From Mycolicibacterium vinylchloridicum (GTDB taxonomy: Bacteria; Actinomycetota; Actinomycetes; Mycobacteriales; Mycobacteriaceae), in assembly GCF_013404075.1 (NCBI RefSeq), contig NZ_JACBJQ010000007.1, positions 62,001 through 126,000 of the forward strand: 64,000 nt of DNA. Reading direction: 5' to 3'. The position numbers and the translations under genes were made by a program. Position 1 is the first letter of the stretch, and the number at the start of each line of letters is the position of its first letter. Of this stretch, positions 18,620 through 27,754 are shown piece by piece. The notes under the pieces were generated by a model. The model was not told the origin of the DNA, did no database searches, and saw only the letters and a list, made by a program, of their open reading frames with translations.

Positions 18620-19291
18620 ATGAGCGACCGCAGTGAGACATCAGGTGCCGACACCGCGCTGACCGAGCGGCAGCGAACCATTCTCGAAGTGATCCGAGCC
18701 TCGGTCACCAGCCGCGGCTATCCGCCGAGCATCCGCGAGATCGGCGACGCCGTCGGTCTCACCTCCACCTCGTCGGTGGCACATCAGCTGCGCACCCTGG
18801 AGCGCAAGGGCTACCTGCGCCGCGACGCCAACCGCCCGCGCGCCGTGGACGTCCGCGGCGCCGACGACAACGTGTCAGCCGTCCGCACCGAGGTCGCCGG
18901 CTCGGACGCCCTCCCCGAACCGACGTTCGTGCCGGTGCTGGGCCGGATCGCCGCCGGCGGCCCGATCCTGGCCGAGGAAGCCGTCGAGGACGTCTTCCCA
19001 CTCCCGCGTGAACTGGTCGGCGAGGGCTCGCTGTTCCTGCTCAAGGTCGTCGGTGAGTCGATGGTCGACGCCGCGATCTGCGACGGCGACTGGGTCGTGA
19101 TCCGGCAGCAGAACGTGGCCGACAACGGCGACATCGTCGCGGCGATGATCGACGGCGAAGCAACGGTGAAGACCTTCAAGCGCACCAGCGGTCAGGTCTG
19201 GCTGATGCCGCACAACCCGGCTTTCGACCCGATTCCCGGTAACGATGCCGCCATCCTCGGCAAGGTCGTCACCGTCATCCGCAAGATCTAG
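18620..19291 (+). CDS. lexA: SOS repressor LexA
   Basis: 223 aa. The N-terminal winged helix-turn-helix ([21 protein letters not shown], shown here in part) binds SOS boxes. The self-cleavage region is intact: Ala-Gly scissile bond in RIAAGGP, catalytic Ser in VVGESMVDA and catalytic Lys in EATVKTFKR. It represses DNA-damage genes until RecA filaments trigger its cleavage. The start at 18620 agrees with the conserved N-terminus; upstream is an SOS box. It converges with the LGFP-repeat gene, 12 bp apart. Confidence 0.97.
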   Translation: MSDRSETSGADTALTERQRTILEVIRASVTSRGYPPSIREIGDAVGLTSTSSVAHQLRTLERKGYLRRDANRPRAVDVRGADDNVSAVRTEVAGSDALPEPTFVPVLGRIAAGGPILAEEAVEDVFPLPRELVGEGSLFLLKVVGESMVDAAICDGDWVVIRQQNVADNGDIVAAMIDGEATVKTFKRTSGQVWLMPHNPAFDPIPGNDAAILGKVVTVIRKI

Positions 19292-19303
19292 CGGACGGCG
19301 ACC

Positions 19304-21448
19304 TCATTCCGCTTTGAGGAATCCGTTCGCCTGAGCGAGTTCCTCACTGGCGAACCACACTTCGGGCACCGTGTGGTCGTAAAGGGCCGAATCCGGGGTG
19401 TAGTAGAGCCCCGAATGGGTGTTCGCCTTGATGACGTATCCGTCGGGCGCCTGGTACGGATCAGACAGCGGAAGATGGATCGCCGGGCGTGACGATGCCG
19501 CGGCCGGGACGTCGGACTGCAGCACCTCCGCCGGTTCGGTGACCGGCTGATCGGCGCCCTCCTCCGGCTCGACAATCTCAGCCTCGAACTCCTCCGGCTC
19601 CGGTTCGGGTTCGGGTTCGGGTTCGAGATCCGGCTCGGCGGCGCGCCGACGCCCACCTGGCCTGCCGGACTCGCCCAGGTTCAGACGCCAGATCGACTGC
19701 GACTCACCGAGATTCACCGCCGCGTGGCGTCCTGAGTCGCTCGCGTCGTCGGCCTCGATCTCCTCGACTTCGGCATACTCGTACTCGACGGCCACCTCGG
19801 GCTCTTCGGTATCACCGGAATCCGCGGGCTCCTCGGGAATCCGCGTCGGCGTCGTGTCGATCGAGTCCTGATCACCGTCGAACACGTCCTCGGGCCCGGG
19901 CTGCGACTTGTCCTCATCGTCCGGCTGCGCCCAGGAGAATCCGGGTGCCTGCGCGACCTGGCCACGGCCACCGTCGGGGTAGGTCGAAAAGCGCTCGGCC
20001 GCAGTGGGACCCGAAGATCCGGAATGCTCGTGGGGCCAATGATCGTCATCGTCGTCGTAATCTGGCTCATGAAAGTCGTCGTCGACCTCGATGTCGGTGC
20101 CGCGGCGGCGCTGCAACCAGAGCAGCCCCAGCGCGATCACGGCCACCAGCAGCAGCGCCGGAATGATGATCAGCAACCACCACCAGTGCCAGGTGAAGCC
20201 CTTGCCCGACTTGGGCGCCGCCGCCGGGCCCGCTTGCGGCCCGGTCGCGTTGGGCACCTGCAGTCCGGCCAATTGTCCGGCCAGTTCCGGTGGTTTGGTG
20301 GTGAACTTGTTGCTGGCCTTGTTCCAGGAGATCTCGCCACCGGTGAATTTCTGGGTGACGGTGTCACCGTTGACGCTCTGCTCGGCGGTCGGCGCACCGA
20401 GCTTGCCGCCTCCGCCGCCGAGCTTCGCCCAGGCGGCGTTGATCGCACCGCGCACCACGACGGCGCCGTTGTCGGGCGTCCAGACGATCACCGGCTTGTC
20501 GGCAGCACTGAACGAGCTGACGCGGCTGTTCGGGGCACCGCCGTCGGCCTCGGTTCCGGTCGGCAGACCGAGGTCACCGGTCGGTCCGCCCGCAGCCTCG
20601 TACTTCGCCAGGATCGCGCCGGTCACCGCGTGGGCGCCGGTCGCCGGTGAGTAGAAGATCTTGCCGCCGGCGTAATCCTGCACCGCGCCATCGGTACCGA
20701 CGGGACTCTGCGCGCCCTGGCGCGCGCCGAGCGGCCCCGAGAGCCCGCCCGCGGCGCGCCACGCCTGATTGATCGCCGTCGTCGCGTCGGTCGGCACCTC
20801 GACACCCGCAAGGTTGTCGGCCAGTTCGGGGGGAACCGTGGTGAACGTCTTGGAGCTGCTGTCGTAGGAGATCTCACCGCCGGTGAACTTCTGATTCACC
20901 ACAGTGCCGTCGAAGGTCTCGTCACCGGTGGGCACGCCCATCGTGCCTGCCGAGCCGCCGAGCTTGTCCCACGCCGCATTGATCGCGCCGCGCACCACCC
21001 ACGCGCCGGTGTCGGGGGTCCAGAAGATGGCCGGCTTGTCGCTGGCGCTGAATGTGCTGACCAGGCTGTCCGGACCCACCAGGCCCGCCACCTCGTCGAT
21101 GGTGGGGAAACCGAGGTCGCTGTCGGCAGGACCGCCGAGCGCCTGGTACTTGTCCAGGATCGGCCCGAAGAGCAGGTGCGCCCCGGTTGCGGGGGTGAAG
21201 AAGATCTTGCCGCCGCTGAAGTTCTGGGCGAAGCCGTCGCCGACGCCGTAGACATCGCCGTCCTTGGTACCTACCGGAGAAGTGTCGCCGCCGGCGGCCT
21301 GCCAGGCCTGGTCGATGGCGTCAGTTGCGTCACTTTCGGGGGTTGCGATCGCCCCGGGTGCGAATAGCAGCGCCGCAGTAGTCGTCGCGATGACGGCGAG
21401 CGCCATCCGCCCGACGCCTCGACTGAGACGACTTCCAAGCCAGGTCAT
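19304..21448 (-). CDS. LGFP-repeat membrane protein with C-terminal sunset-type domain (Rv2721c-like)
   Basis: 714 aa. Residues 1-35 are a signal peptide (AVIATTTAALLFAPGAIA). The outer part (about 36-405) holds two blocks of LGFP-like repeats (DLGFPTIDE, MGVPTGDE, DLGLPTGTE, KLGAPTAEQ), which tether proteins to the cell wall. One membrane segment lies at about 418-447 (WWWLLIIIPALLLVAVIAL). The cytosolic part is long and very acidic, with a Glu-Pro run, and ends in a YVIKANTHSGLYY...VWFASEELAQANGF segment like the sunset domain. ATG 21448 has GGGGAG upstream. A wall-to-cytosol linker is inferred; function unknown. Confidence 0.85.
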   Translation of the reverse strand: MTWLGSRLSRGVGRMALAVIATTTAALLFAPGAIATPESDATDAIDQAWQAAGGDTSPVGTKDGDVYGVGDGFAQNFSGGKIFFTPATGAHLLFGPILDKYQALGGPADSDLGFPTIDEVAGLVGPDSLVSTFSASDKPAIFWTPDTGAWVVRGAINAAWDKLGGSAGTMGVPTGDETFDGTVVNQKFTGGEISYDSSSKTFTTVPPELADNLAGVEVPTDATTAINQAWRAAGGLSGPLGARQGAQSPVGTDGAVQDYAGGKIFYSPATGAHAVTGAILAKYEAAGGPTGDLGLPTGTEADGGAPNSRVSSFSAADKPVIVWTPDNGAVVVRGAINAAWAKLGGGGGKLGAPTAEQSVNGDTVTQKFTGGEISWNKASNKFTTKPPELAGQLAGLQVPNATGPQAGPAAAPKSGKGFTWHWWWLLIIIPALLLVAVIALGLLWLQRRRGTDIEVDDDFHEPDYDDDDDHWPHEHSGSSGPTAAERFSTYPDGGRGQVAQAPGFSWAQPDDEDKSQPGPEDVFDGDQDSIDTTPTRIPEEPADSGDTEEPEVAVEYEYAEVEEIEADDASDSGRHAAVNLGESQSIWRLNLGESGRPGGRRRAAEPDLEPEPEPEPEPEEFEAEIVEPEEGADQPVTEPAEVLQSDVPAAASSRPAIHLPLSDPYQAPDGYVIKANTHSGLYYTPDSALYDHTVPEVWFASEELAQANGFLKAE

Positions 21449-21667
21449 GCACTCTCCCCGTAGTTTCGGTCAAGATGCCTTCCCCATATCCTCCGCGTCA
21501 ACTGTGCGTCAGCACTTCACGACACGCGGCATTTCCCTAGATAAGCCACAGGTGGCACGGGGCAAAACTGTCCGAAAAGTCGAGCACAACGCGACCTTAT
21601 TCGATTCACCGGGTCTCGAATTGTGGCTCGCAAGGGGTCAAACTGCCAGCTCAGCGCACGCGTCTGG

Positions 21668-22852
21668 CTAGACGCCCAGGCTGCGGCCGATGATTTCCTT
21701 CATGATTTCGGTCGTCCCGCCGTAAATCGTCTGGACTCGGGCGTCCAAGTACGAGCGCGCCACCGAATATTCGCGCATGTAGCCGTAGCCGCCGTGCAAT
21801 TGCAGGCACCGGTCGACCAGATGCACCTGCTTCTCGGTCGAATACCACTTCGCCATCGAGGCCTGCTCGGCGGACAACTTCTTGTCCAAATGCAGGCGGA
21901 TGAACTCGTCGACCATGATGCGCACCGCGGTCGCCTCGGTGGACAGTTCGGCCAGCAGGAAGCGGCTGTTCTGCTGGCTGCCGATCGGCTTGCCGAAGGC
22001 CTTGCGTTCCTTGGTGTATTGCAACGTCTGCTCGAGCACGGTCTCCATGCCCATCGCCGCCATGACCGCGATGTTGAGCCGCTCCTGCGGCAGATTCTGC
22101 ATCAGGTAAATGAACCCCTGCCCCTCCTCACCGAGCAGGTTCTCGGCGGGCACCTTGACGTCGGTGAAGGACAGTTCCGCCGTGTCCTGGGCATCCAGAC
22201 CGATCTTGTCGAGATGGCGGCCGCGTTCGAAGCCCTCCATGCCGCGCTCGACGACCAGCAGCGAGAAGCCCAGCGCGCCCTTGTCGGGATCGGTCTGGGC
22301 CACCACGATCACCAGGTCGGCGTTGATGCCGTTGGTGATGAAGGTCTTGGAACCGTTGAGGATGTAGTGGTCGCCCTCTTTGACCGCGCGGGTCTTGATG
22401 CCCTGCAGATCGCTACCGGTGCCCGGTTCGGTCATCGCGATGGCGGTGATGTACTCGCCACTGCAGAACTTGGGCAGCCATCGCTGCTTCTGCTCCTCGG
22501 TGGTCAGCTCCAGCAGGTACGGCGCGATGATGTCGTTGTGCAGGCCGAATCCGAGCCCGCTGTAGCGCCCGGCGGTGGTCTCCTCGGTCAGCACCACGTT
22601 GTAGCGGAAGTCCGCGTTGCCGCCGCCGCCGTACTCTTCCGGCACCGCCATCCCGAGAAAGCCTTGCTTACCCGCCTCGAGCCAGACCCCGCGGTCGACG
22701 ATCTTGTCCTTCTCCCACTGGTCGTGGAACGGCGCGACGTGCCGATCGAGGAACGCCCGGTAGGACTCGCGGAACAGGTCGTGTTCGGGCTCGAACAGGG
22801 TCCGCTCGTACTTGACGGTTGCGTTCTTCTCTGGGCTCTTTTGCGAGGCCAT
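21668..22852 (-). CDS. fadE20: Acyl-CoA dehydrogenase FadE20
   Basis: 394 aa FAD-dependent acyl-CoA dehydrogenase for the first step of fatty acid beta-oxidation. MTEPGTGSDLQGI binds FAD/substrate; the catalytic Glu is in NLPQERLNIAV (about residue 256), the position used by long-chain and isovaleryl-CoA dehydrogenases, whereas the medium-chain position (IYGGTTEIM) has Gly. ATG 22852 has GGAGGG upstream. A strong 18-bp palindrome lies 43-60 bp upstream of the start, suggesting TetR-type control. Corresponds to Rv2724c. Confidence 0.93.
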   Translation of the reverse strand: MASQKSPEKNATVKYERTLFEPEHDLFRESYRAFLDRHVAPFHDQWEKDKIVDRGVWLEAGKQGFLGMAVPEEYGGGGNADFRYNVVLTEETTAGRYSGLGFGLHNDIIAPYLLELTTEEQKQRWLPKFCSGEYITAIAMTEPGTGSDLQGIKTRAVKEGDHYILNGSKTFITNGINADLVIVVAQTDPDKGALGFSLLVVERGMEGFERGRHLDKIGLDAQDTAELSFTDVKVPAENLLGEEGQGFIYLMQNLPQERLNIAVMAAMGMETVLEQTLQYTKERKAFGKPIGSQQNSRFLLAELSTEATAVRIMVDEFIRLHLDKKLSAEQASMAKWYSTEKQVHLVDRCLQLHGGYGYMREYSVARSYLDARVQTIYGGTTEIMKEIIGRSLGV

Positions 22853-22894
22853 TGACTTCCCTCCGGACGGCGCTGGGTTCTTCCGACGAGAATA

Positions 22895-22912
22895 ACCAAC
22901 CGGATGGTTGGT
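22895..22912. promoter_or_regulatory. TetR-type operator between fadE20 and the nucleosidase-like gene
   Basis: ACCAACC-GGAT-GGTTGGT, perfect 7-bp arms with a 4-nt centre, in the 180-bp divergent gap. Size and symmetry fit TetR-family operators that control acyl-CoA metabolism genes. The regulator is not encoded in this window. Confidence 0.65.
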
Positions 22913-23032
22913 CGCCCCATCGGGCCCTGCCGATCGATCTGCGCCTGATGTTTGCGCGATGTTCGGTGAGCGGCTGCCGCGCGGCGATATTGTTCGCCAA
23001 AGAAGCTGGTCACAGCGGGTCGAGGGGGCTCC

Positions 23033-24217
23033 ATGATGAGCACGTGGCTTCGCTGCGCCACGGCGCTGGCCGGGTTGGGCGCGGCATTGCTCATCTGGCC
23101 GGCAACGGCGTCGGCGGTACCCGGCGCCGATTCGCAGGCAGGCCATCGCCCCCATCCGCAGTCCAAGTCCACGGCGGCTCCCGAGCGCGTGCGGGCACCC
23201 GGGACGGCATCGTCGGCGAGGAAGCACCGGCAGCCGGCGCTCGCAGCGAGACCACAGACCCAGAACCCCGGCCAGAGTCCGCAGCAGCGCACCGGCGAAC
23301 CGGAGCGACGCACTCTGGTGCTGACCGCCTTCCCGGCCGAGGCCGACGCCATCCTCGCGCGCACCACACTCGACCCCGAACCGTCGGTGGTTGTCGACGG
23401 CAGGCACTTCTACCTCGGTGAACTGGGCGGCAAGCAGGTCATTGTGGCGATGACCGGCATCGGCATGGTCAACGCCACCAGCACCACCCAGGCTGCCTTC
23501 AACCACTTCACCCCGGACACCGGGATCGCCATCGGCGCAGTCGTTTTCGTCGGGGTCGCCGGCGGGTCCGGCCGAACGAACATCGGGGCGGTGGCCGTAC
23601 CGGCGCGCTGGACATCCGACGGCGGCCAGACCTGGCAGGCCGTGGACACCGGCATGCTCGCAGCGGCCAACTCCCTGACGGTCGACCTCGGCAGTTCGGA
23701 CAGCATCGTCGATCCCGTATTCGGGTGCGGACTCCTGAGCCCGATTCTGAGGATCGATCTGCGGCGCGAACCCCACATTTTCGTCGGGGGCGACGGCTTC
23801 AGCGACGACAACAACAATGGCACCGCCTTTCCCACCATCCCCCTCGGCGGATGGGTCTTCGGTCCGCAGCCCTTGGCGGCCCCGGATTTCTCACCCCTGT
23901 TCACCGGGAATTTCTTCGACGCGATAGGCCCGTTCCTCACCAAGGGTTTGATCAGCAACATCACCGGATACCTGGCGACCACCATCCCGCCGGTGGACGC
24001 GGTCGACCAGGAAACCGCCGCCGCGCAACAGGTCGCCGACAGCTACGGTGTCCCGTTCCTCGGCATCCGCGGCATCTCCGACGGTCCGGGCGACCCCCTT
24101 CGCTTGCCGGATATCCCGTTCCTGCAGTTCTTCGTCTACGGCCAGCTCGCCGCGGGCAACGCCGCCACCGTCGCCGAGGCCTTCCTGCAGACGTGGGCGC
24201 CCGACGCCCCCGCATAG
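23033..24217 (+). CDS. Secreted nucleoside phosphorylase/nucleosidase-like protein
   Basis: 394 aa. Signal peptide at residues 1-29 ([18 protein letters not shown]), then a disordered Pro/Gln-rich linker to about residue 92. The remainder is a PNP/MTA-SAH nucleosidase-like domain: [43 protein letters not shown], and late [19 protein letters not shown] with [10 protein letters not shown], where the family places a substrate-binding Glu and a catalytic Asp. The middle region carries a long insert compared with cytosolic enzymes. Preceded by GAGGGGG. A nucleoside-processing enzyme outside the membrane is unusual; activity is not proven. Confidence 0.75.
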   Translation: MMSTWLRCATALAGLGAALLIWPATASAVPGADSQAGHRPHPQSKSTAAPERVRAPGTASSARKHRQPALAARPQTQNPGQSPQQRTGEPERRTLVLTAFPAEADAILARTTLDPEPSVVVDGRHFYLGELGGKQVIVAMTGIGMVNATSTTQAAFNHFTPDTGIAIGAVVFVGVAGGSGRTNIGAVAVPARWTSDGGQTWQAVDTGMLAAANSLTVDLGSSDSIVDPVFGCGLLSPILRIDLRREPHIFVGGDGFSDDNNNGTAFPTIPLGGWVFGPQPLAAPDFSPLFTGNFFDAIGPFLTKGLISNITGYLATTIPPVDAVDQETAAAQQVADSYGVPFLGIRGISDGPGDPLRLPDIPFLQFFVYGQLAAGNAATVAEAFLQTWAPDAPA

Positions 24218-24220
24218 ACT
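24215..24220 (+). promoter_or_regulatory. Leaderless-type -10 of the molybdopterin oxidoreductase gene
   Basis: TAGACT ends 7 nt before the ATG at 24228 and includes the stop codon (TAG) of the preceding gene. Confidence 0.55.
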
Positions 24221-24227
24221 TTCCGGC

Positions 24228-26510
24228 ATGCCCGACGCCCCCAGGAGCCTCACGCACTGGGGTGCATTCAGCGCACAGGTGACCGACGGTGAGATCACCG
24301 CCGTCACACCGATTCCCGGCGATGCCGATCCCTCTCCCCTGCTCGGCAACATCCCGGGCTCCCTGCGTCACCCGTCCCGTATCGCCACCCCCGCCATCCG
24401 CCGCGGCTGGCTGCGTGACGGGCCCGGACCCAGTGCCGCGCGCGGCGCCGACGAGTTCGTCGCCGTGGGCTGGGATGAGCTCACCGAGCTGCTCGCCACC
24501 GAGCTGCGCCGGGTGGTCGACATGCACGGCAACGAAGCCATCTACGGCGGCTCCTACGGTTGGGCCAGCGCGGGCCGGTTCCACCACGCCCAGAGCCAGG
24601 TGCACCGATTCCTGAAACTGCTTGGCGGATATACCTTTTCGCGACATTCCTACAGCCTGGGCGCCACCGGCGTGATCATGCCGCGGGTGGTCGGCACGCA
24701 CGACGACCTGTTCAAGCGATCCACCGAGTGGAACGTCATCGTCGAACACACCGACCTGCTGGTGTGCTTCGGCGGGGTGAACCTGAAGAACACCGGGATC
24801 AACCACGGCGGCACCACCGGCCACCCGGCCCGTGGCGCACTGCAGCGGTTCCGCCACAAGGGCGGGCGCATCGTCTCGATCAGCCCGCTGCGCAGCGATG
24901 TCGACGGCGATTGCCAGTGGCTACCGGCCATCCCGGGCACCGATGTCGCGATCATGCTCGCACTGGCCTACGTGCTGGCTACCGAAAACCTGGCCGACCA
25001 CCGGTTTCTCGAGACCTACTGCACCGGTTACGAGCGATTCGAGCGCTACCTGCTCGGCACCGAAGACGGCCGGCCGAAGTCACCGCAGTGGGCCGCGGAC
25101 ATCTGCGGGATCGACGCCGCGGTGCTGACCGAGTTGGCCAGGACGATGGCCGCGCAGCGCACCATCGTCACCGTCAGCTGGTCGCTGCAGCGCCTGCGCC
25201 ACGGTGAGCAGGCCCCGTGGATGGGGCTGACACTGGCGGCCATGCTGGGCCAAATCGGTCTGCCCGGAGGCGGTTTCGGCCACGGGTACGGGTCGATGAA
25301 CGAACCCGGCCTGCCGCCGGTGCGGGTCCGGCTGCCATCGCTGCCCCAGGGCGTCAACCCGGTGCAGACCTTCATCCCGGTCGCGGCGGTCAGCGATATG
25401 TTGTTGCACCCCGGCGAGGAATTCACCTACAACGGGCGCACCCTGACCTATCCCGACATCAAGTGCGTCTACTGGGCCGGCGGCAATCCCTTTCACCACC
25501 ACCAGAATCTGCCCCGGCTGCGTCGCGCACTGGCTCGCGTCGACACCGTCGTGGTGCACGACCCGTACTGGACGCCGATGGCCCGGCACGCCGATATCGT
25601 CGTCCCCTCCACCACCGCGTTCGAGCGCGACGACTATTCCGGGTCACGCAATGACCCGCTGCTGGTGGCGATGCCGGCACTCGCGGACCCGTATGCGCAA
25701 TCCCGCGACGACTACACGACGTTCGCGGCGCTGGCGCAGCGGTTGGGCTTCGGCGAACAGTTCACTTTGGGCCGCACCGCCCGGCAGTGGTTGCGGCACA
25801 TGTATGAAAAGTGGTCGGCGGAAATCGATTTCACGGTTCCGGACTTCGACCAGTTCTGGGCCGACGGATTCCTGGCCCTGCCGGTCGAATCCGGCCTTAC
25901 CCTGCTGGCCGACTTCCGCACCGACCCGCTGGCGCATCCACTGGCCACCCCGAGCGGCCGGATCGAGATCTTCTCCGACGACATCGACGGGTTCGGTTAC
26001 CCCGACTGCGCGGGGCACCCGCGCTGGTACGAGCCCGTCGAATGGCTCGGCGGGCCGCGCGCCGAAGCCTTCCCGCTGCACCTGATCGCCAATCAGCCCG
26101 CTACCCGGTTGCACGGCCAGCTCGACGGCGGCGCGGCGAGCCAGAACGCGAAAGTTCACGGCCGCGAACCGCTCCGGATGCATCCCAGCGATGCCGTGCC
26201 GCGCGGTCTGGCCGACGGCGACGTGGTTCGGGTGTTCAACGACCGCGGCGCGTGTCTGGCGGGGGTGGTTGTCGACGAGGCGCTGCGGCCCCGGGTGGTG
26301 CAGCTGTCGACGGGCGCCTGGTACGACCCGCTGGATCCGGCAGACCCGGATTCGATGTGTGTGCACGGCAATCCCAACGTGTTGACCGACGACGTCGGCA
26401 CCTCGTCGCTGGCCCGTGGCTGCACCGGCGCCGCCGTGCTGGTTCAAGTCGAGAAGCTCGAGGGTCCGCTGCCGCCGGTGCGGGCGCATGAACCCCCGGT
26501 GATCCGATGA
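24228..26510 (+). CDS. Molybdopterin oxidoreductase, biotin/DMSO sulfoxide reductase (BisC) type
   Basis: 760 aa. It lacks the N-terminal Cys motif for an iron-sulfur cluster and starts SLTHWGAFSAQV, as in the TMAO/DMSO/biotin sulfoxide reductase branch. Bis-MGD contacts are seen at YGGSYGWASAGRFHHAQ, the likely Ser ligand to Mo is in RHSYSLGATG (about residue 143), and KCVYWAGGNPFHHHQ and the C-terminal LIANQPATRLHGQLD belong to the cofactor domains. There is no Tat signal, so a cytosolic sulfoxide or N-oxide reductase is inferred. The next gene overlaps by ATGA. A decayed copy of its 3' end lies at 28772-28869. Confidence 0.85.
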   Translation: MPDAPRSLTHWGAFSAQVTDGEITAVTPIPGDADPSPLLGNIPGSLRHPSRIATPAIRRGWLRDGPGPSAARGADEFVAVGWDELTELLATELRRVVDMHGNEAIYGGSYGWASAGRFHHAQSQVHRFLKLLGGYTFSRHSYSLGATGVIMPRVVGTHDDLFKRSTEWNVIVEHTDLLVCFGGVNLKNTGINHGGTTGHPARGALQRFRHKGGRIVSISPLRSDVDGDCQWLPAIPGTDVAIMLALAYVLATENLADHRFLETYCTGYERFERYLLGTEDGRPKSPQWAADICGIDAAVLTELARTMAAQRTIVTVSWSLQRLRHGEQAPWMGLTLAAMLGQIGLPGGGFGHGYGSMNEPGLPPVRVRLPSLPQGVNPVQTFIPVAAVSDMLLHPGEEFTYNGRTLTYPDIKCVYWAGGNPFHHHQNLPRLRRALARVDTVVVHDPYWTPMARHADIVVPSTTAFERDDYSGSRNDPLLVAMPALADPYAQSRDDYTTFAALAQRLGFGEQFTLGRTARQWLRHMYEKWSAEIDFTVPDFDQFWADGFLALPVESGLTLLADFRTDPLAHPLATPSGRIEIFSDDIDGFGYPDCAGHPRWYEPVEWLGGPRAEAFPLHLIANQPATRLHGQLDGGAASQNAKVHGREPLRMHPSDAVPRGLADGDVVRVFNDRGACLAGVVVDEALRPRVVQLSTGAWYDPLDPADPDSMCVHGNPNVLTDDVGTSSLARGCTGAAVLVQVEKLEGPLPPVRAHEPPVIR
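26412..26510 (+). repeat. Parent copy of a 98-bp direct repeat (3' end of molybdoenzyme gene)
   Basis: These 99 bp encode the C-terminal ARGCTGAAVLVQVEK... end of the oxidoreductase and recur at 28772-28869 in the same orientation with about ten substitutions and one 1-bp deletion. Confidence 0.85.
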
Positions 26511-27010
26511 GCGGCGTCGTCACCGTCACCGAACGGGGACGCGAACTCGCCTTCAGCTTCGAGGACATGAACCGCTTCCACGGTGGAGGTTCACCGGCCG
26601 GCGTCGCGACTGCGTTTACCGTGCTGCAGCGAGCGTTCTCACTACTCTCGCCGCAGGACCCGCCCGCACGGCGCTCGGTGACCATCAGGACTGCGTTTCG
26701 CGGGCCCGGCGCCCGCGACGGGTTCGAGGCCGTGACCCGGGCAGTCAGTGACGACCGCTTCGCCGTCGACCGCACATTGCTGCGTCCCGATCTGGGCCGG
26801 CTTCGCGAGGACTTCGTCTTCGCCGTCAGCATCGGCGGCAGCCTCGTGACCCTGGTGCTGCGGGACGGCTTCGTCACCGAGGAATTCATCGACCTGGCCC
26901 GGACCCAGCACCGCACAGCGGCACAGGAAGCCCAACTCGATACGCTGAAAGCCGCGCTGGCCGCCCGGATCCTCGCCGCGCCCGCCGAGGAGTTGTACGA
27001 CCTGGCATGA
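26507..27010 (+). CDS. Small partner protein of the molybdoenzyme, possibly FmdE-like
   Basis: 167 aa, unrecognised with certainty. It overlaps the molybdopterin oxidoreductase by ATGA (26507-26510), so translation is probably coupled. The segment MNRFHGGGSPAGVATAFTVL (about residues 21-40) resembles the FHGHxCPG start of FmdE-type proteins, which occur beside molybdoenzymes, but the Cys is replaced by Ser and no other Cys is present. The rest is mixed alpha/beta with no membrane segment or signal. A cofactor-insertion or partner role is an inference from context and this weak similarity. Confidence 0.7.
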   Translation: MSGVVTVTERGRELAFSFEDMNRFHGGGSPAGVATAFTVLQRAFSLLSPQDPPARRSVTIRTAFRGPGARDGFEAVTRAVSDDRFAVDRTLLRPDLGRLREDFVFAVSIGGSLVTLVLRDGFVTEEFIDLARTQHRTAAQEAQLDTLKAALAARILAAPAEELYDLA

Positions 27011-27079
27011 CCCTTGCCGGGTCGCTGTTGGCTACGCTCACACCGGAGTCAGTCGAGGTTCCTCAAGAACGGGCGGGCG

Positions 27080-27754
27080 ATGGATCGGACGGCGGTCGCG
27101 GTGGTACTACTCGCCGCGGTTGTCTGCGGCCTGGGGGCGGCTGCCCTGATCACCCGGTGCCGTCGACGGCGGGCTCACTTCGACGCACTGCTCGGCGAGC
27201 GCGGCTGGATGCGGCTGCGCGACGGCGATTCGACGACCGTGCGACCCGAGCGCGGCGACTGGGAGGTTCGGACCACCCGCTCCTTCGCCACGCAGCAGTC
27301 CCCGCCATCTACTCACATCATCGTGAGCACGTGGTCGTCGACGTGGCCGACAAGCTCGCACGGCACCCTGCTCGCCGGACCTTCACCGCCGGGTCCGCTG
27401 CGTGACATGGCGATCGGGCTCATCGGCTCGCTGAATGGTCCGCTGCGCGGCTGGCTGGGGTTGACCCGGGTCGGAGACGGCGCCGAACTACGGGCCCTGG
27501 ATACACCCGACCCGCGGCTACTGGCGTTCACCACTGCCGACGGCGATGGGGCCGGACTCGCCGGTGTGGCCGATGCTGTTAGTGCCTGGTGCGCGCGCTA
27601 CGACAATGAGCGCGATCAACCGGCGGTGACACTGGACACCGACGGTGTCACGGTACGGGTGCGCAGCGACGCGATGCAGGCACCCGAGCGTCTGCTGGCG
27701 TTCGTCGAGCTCGGCCTGGCCTGCCGCACCGCGCTCGGAGAACTCCGTCGATGA
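27080..27754 (+). CDS. Hypothetical membrane-anchored protein
   Basis: 224 aa. One N-terminal membrane segment (TAVAVVLLAAVVCGLGAAALI) followed by RCRRRR, giving an N-out or anchored topology, then a soluble domain of about 190 residues without Cys motifs. ATG 27080 is preceded by GGGCGGGC rather than a classic ribosome site. It overlaps the next membrane gene by ATGA, so the two are probably made together. I do not recognise a family; the soluble part (DMAIGLIGSLNGPLRGWLGL...) resembles actinobacterial proteins of unknown function. Confidence 0.7.
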   Translation: MDRTAVAVVLLAAVVCGLGAAALITRCRRRRAHFDALLGERGWMRLRDGDSTTVRPERGDWEVRTTRSFATQQSPPSTHIIVSTWSSTWPTSSHGTLLAGPSPPGPLRDMAIGLIGSLNGPLRGWLGLTRVGDGAELRALDTPDPRLLAFTTADGDGAGLAGVADAVSAWCARYDNERDQPAVTLDTDGVTVRVRSDAMQAPERLLAFVELGLACRTALGELRR

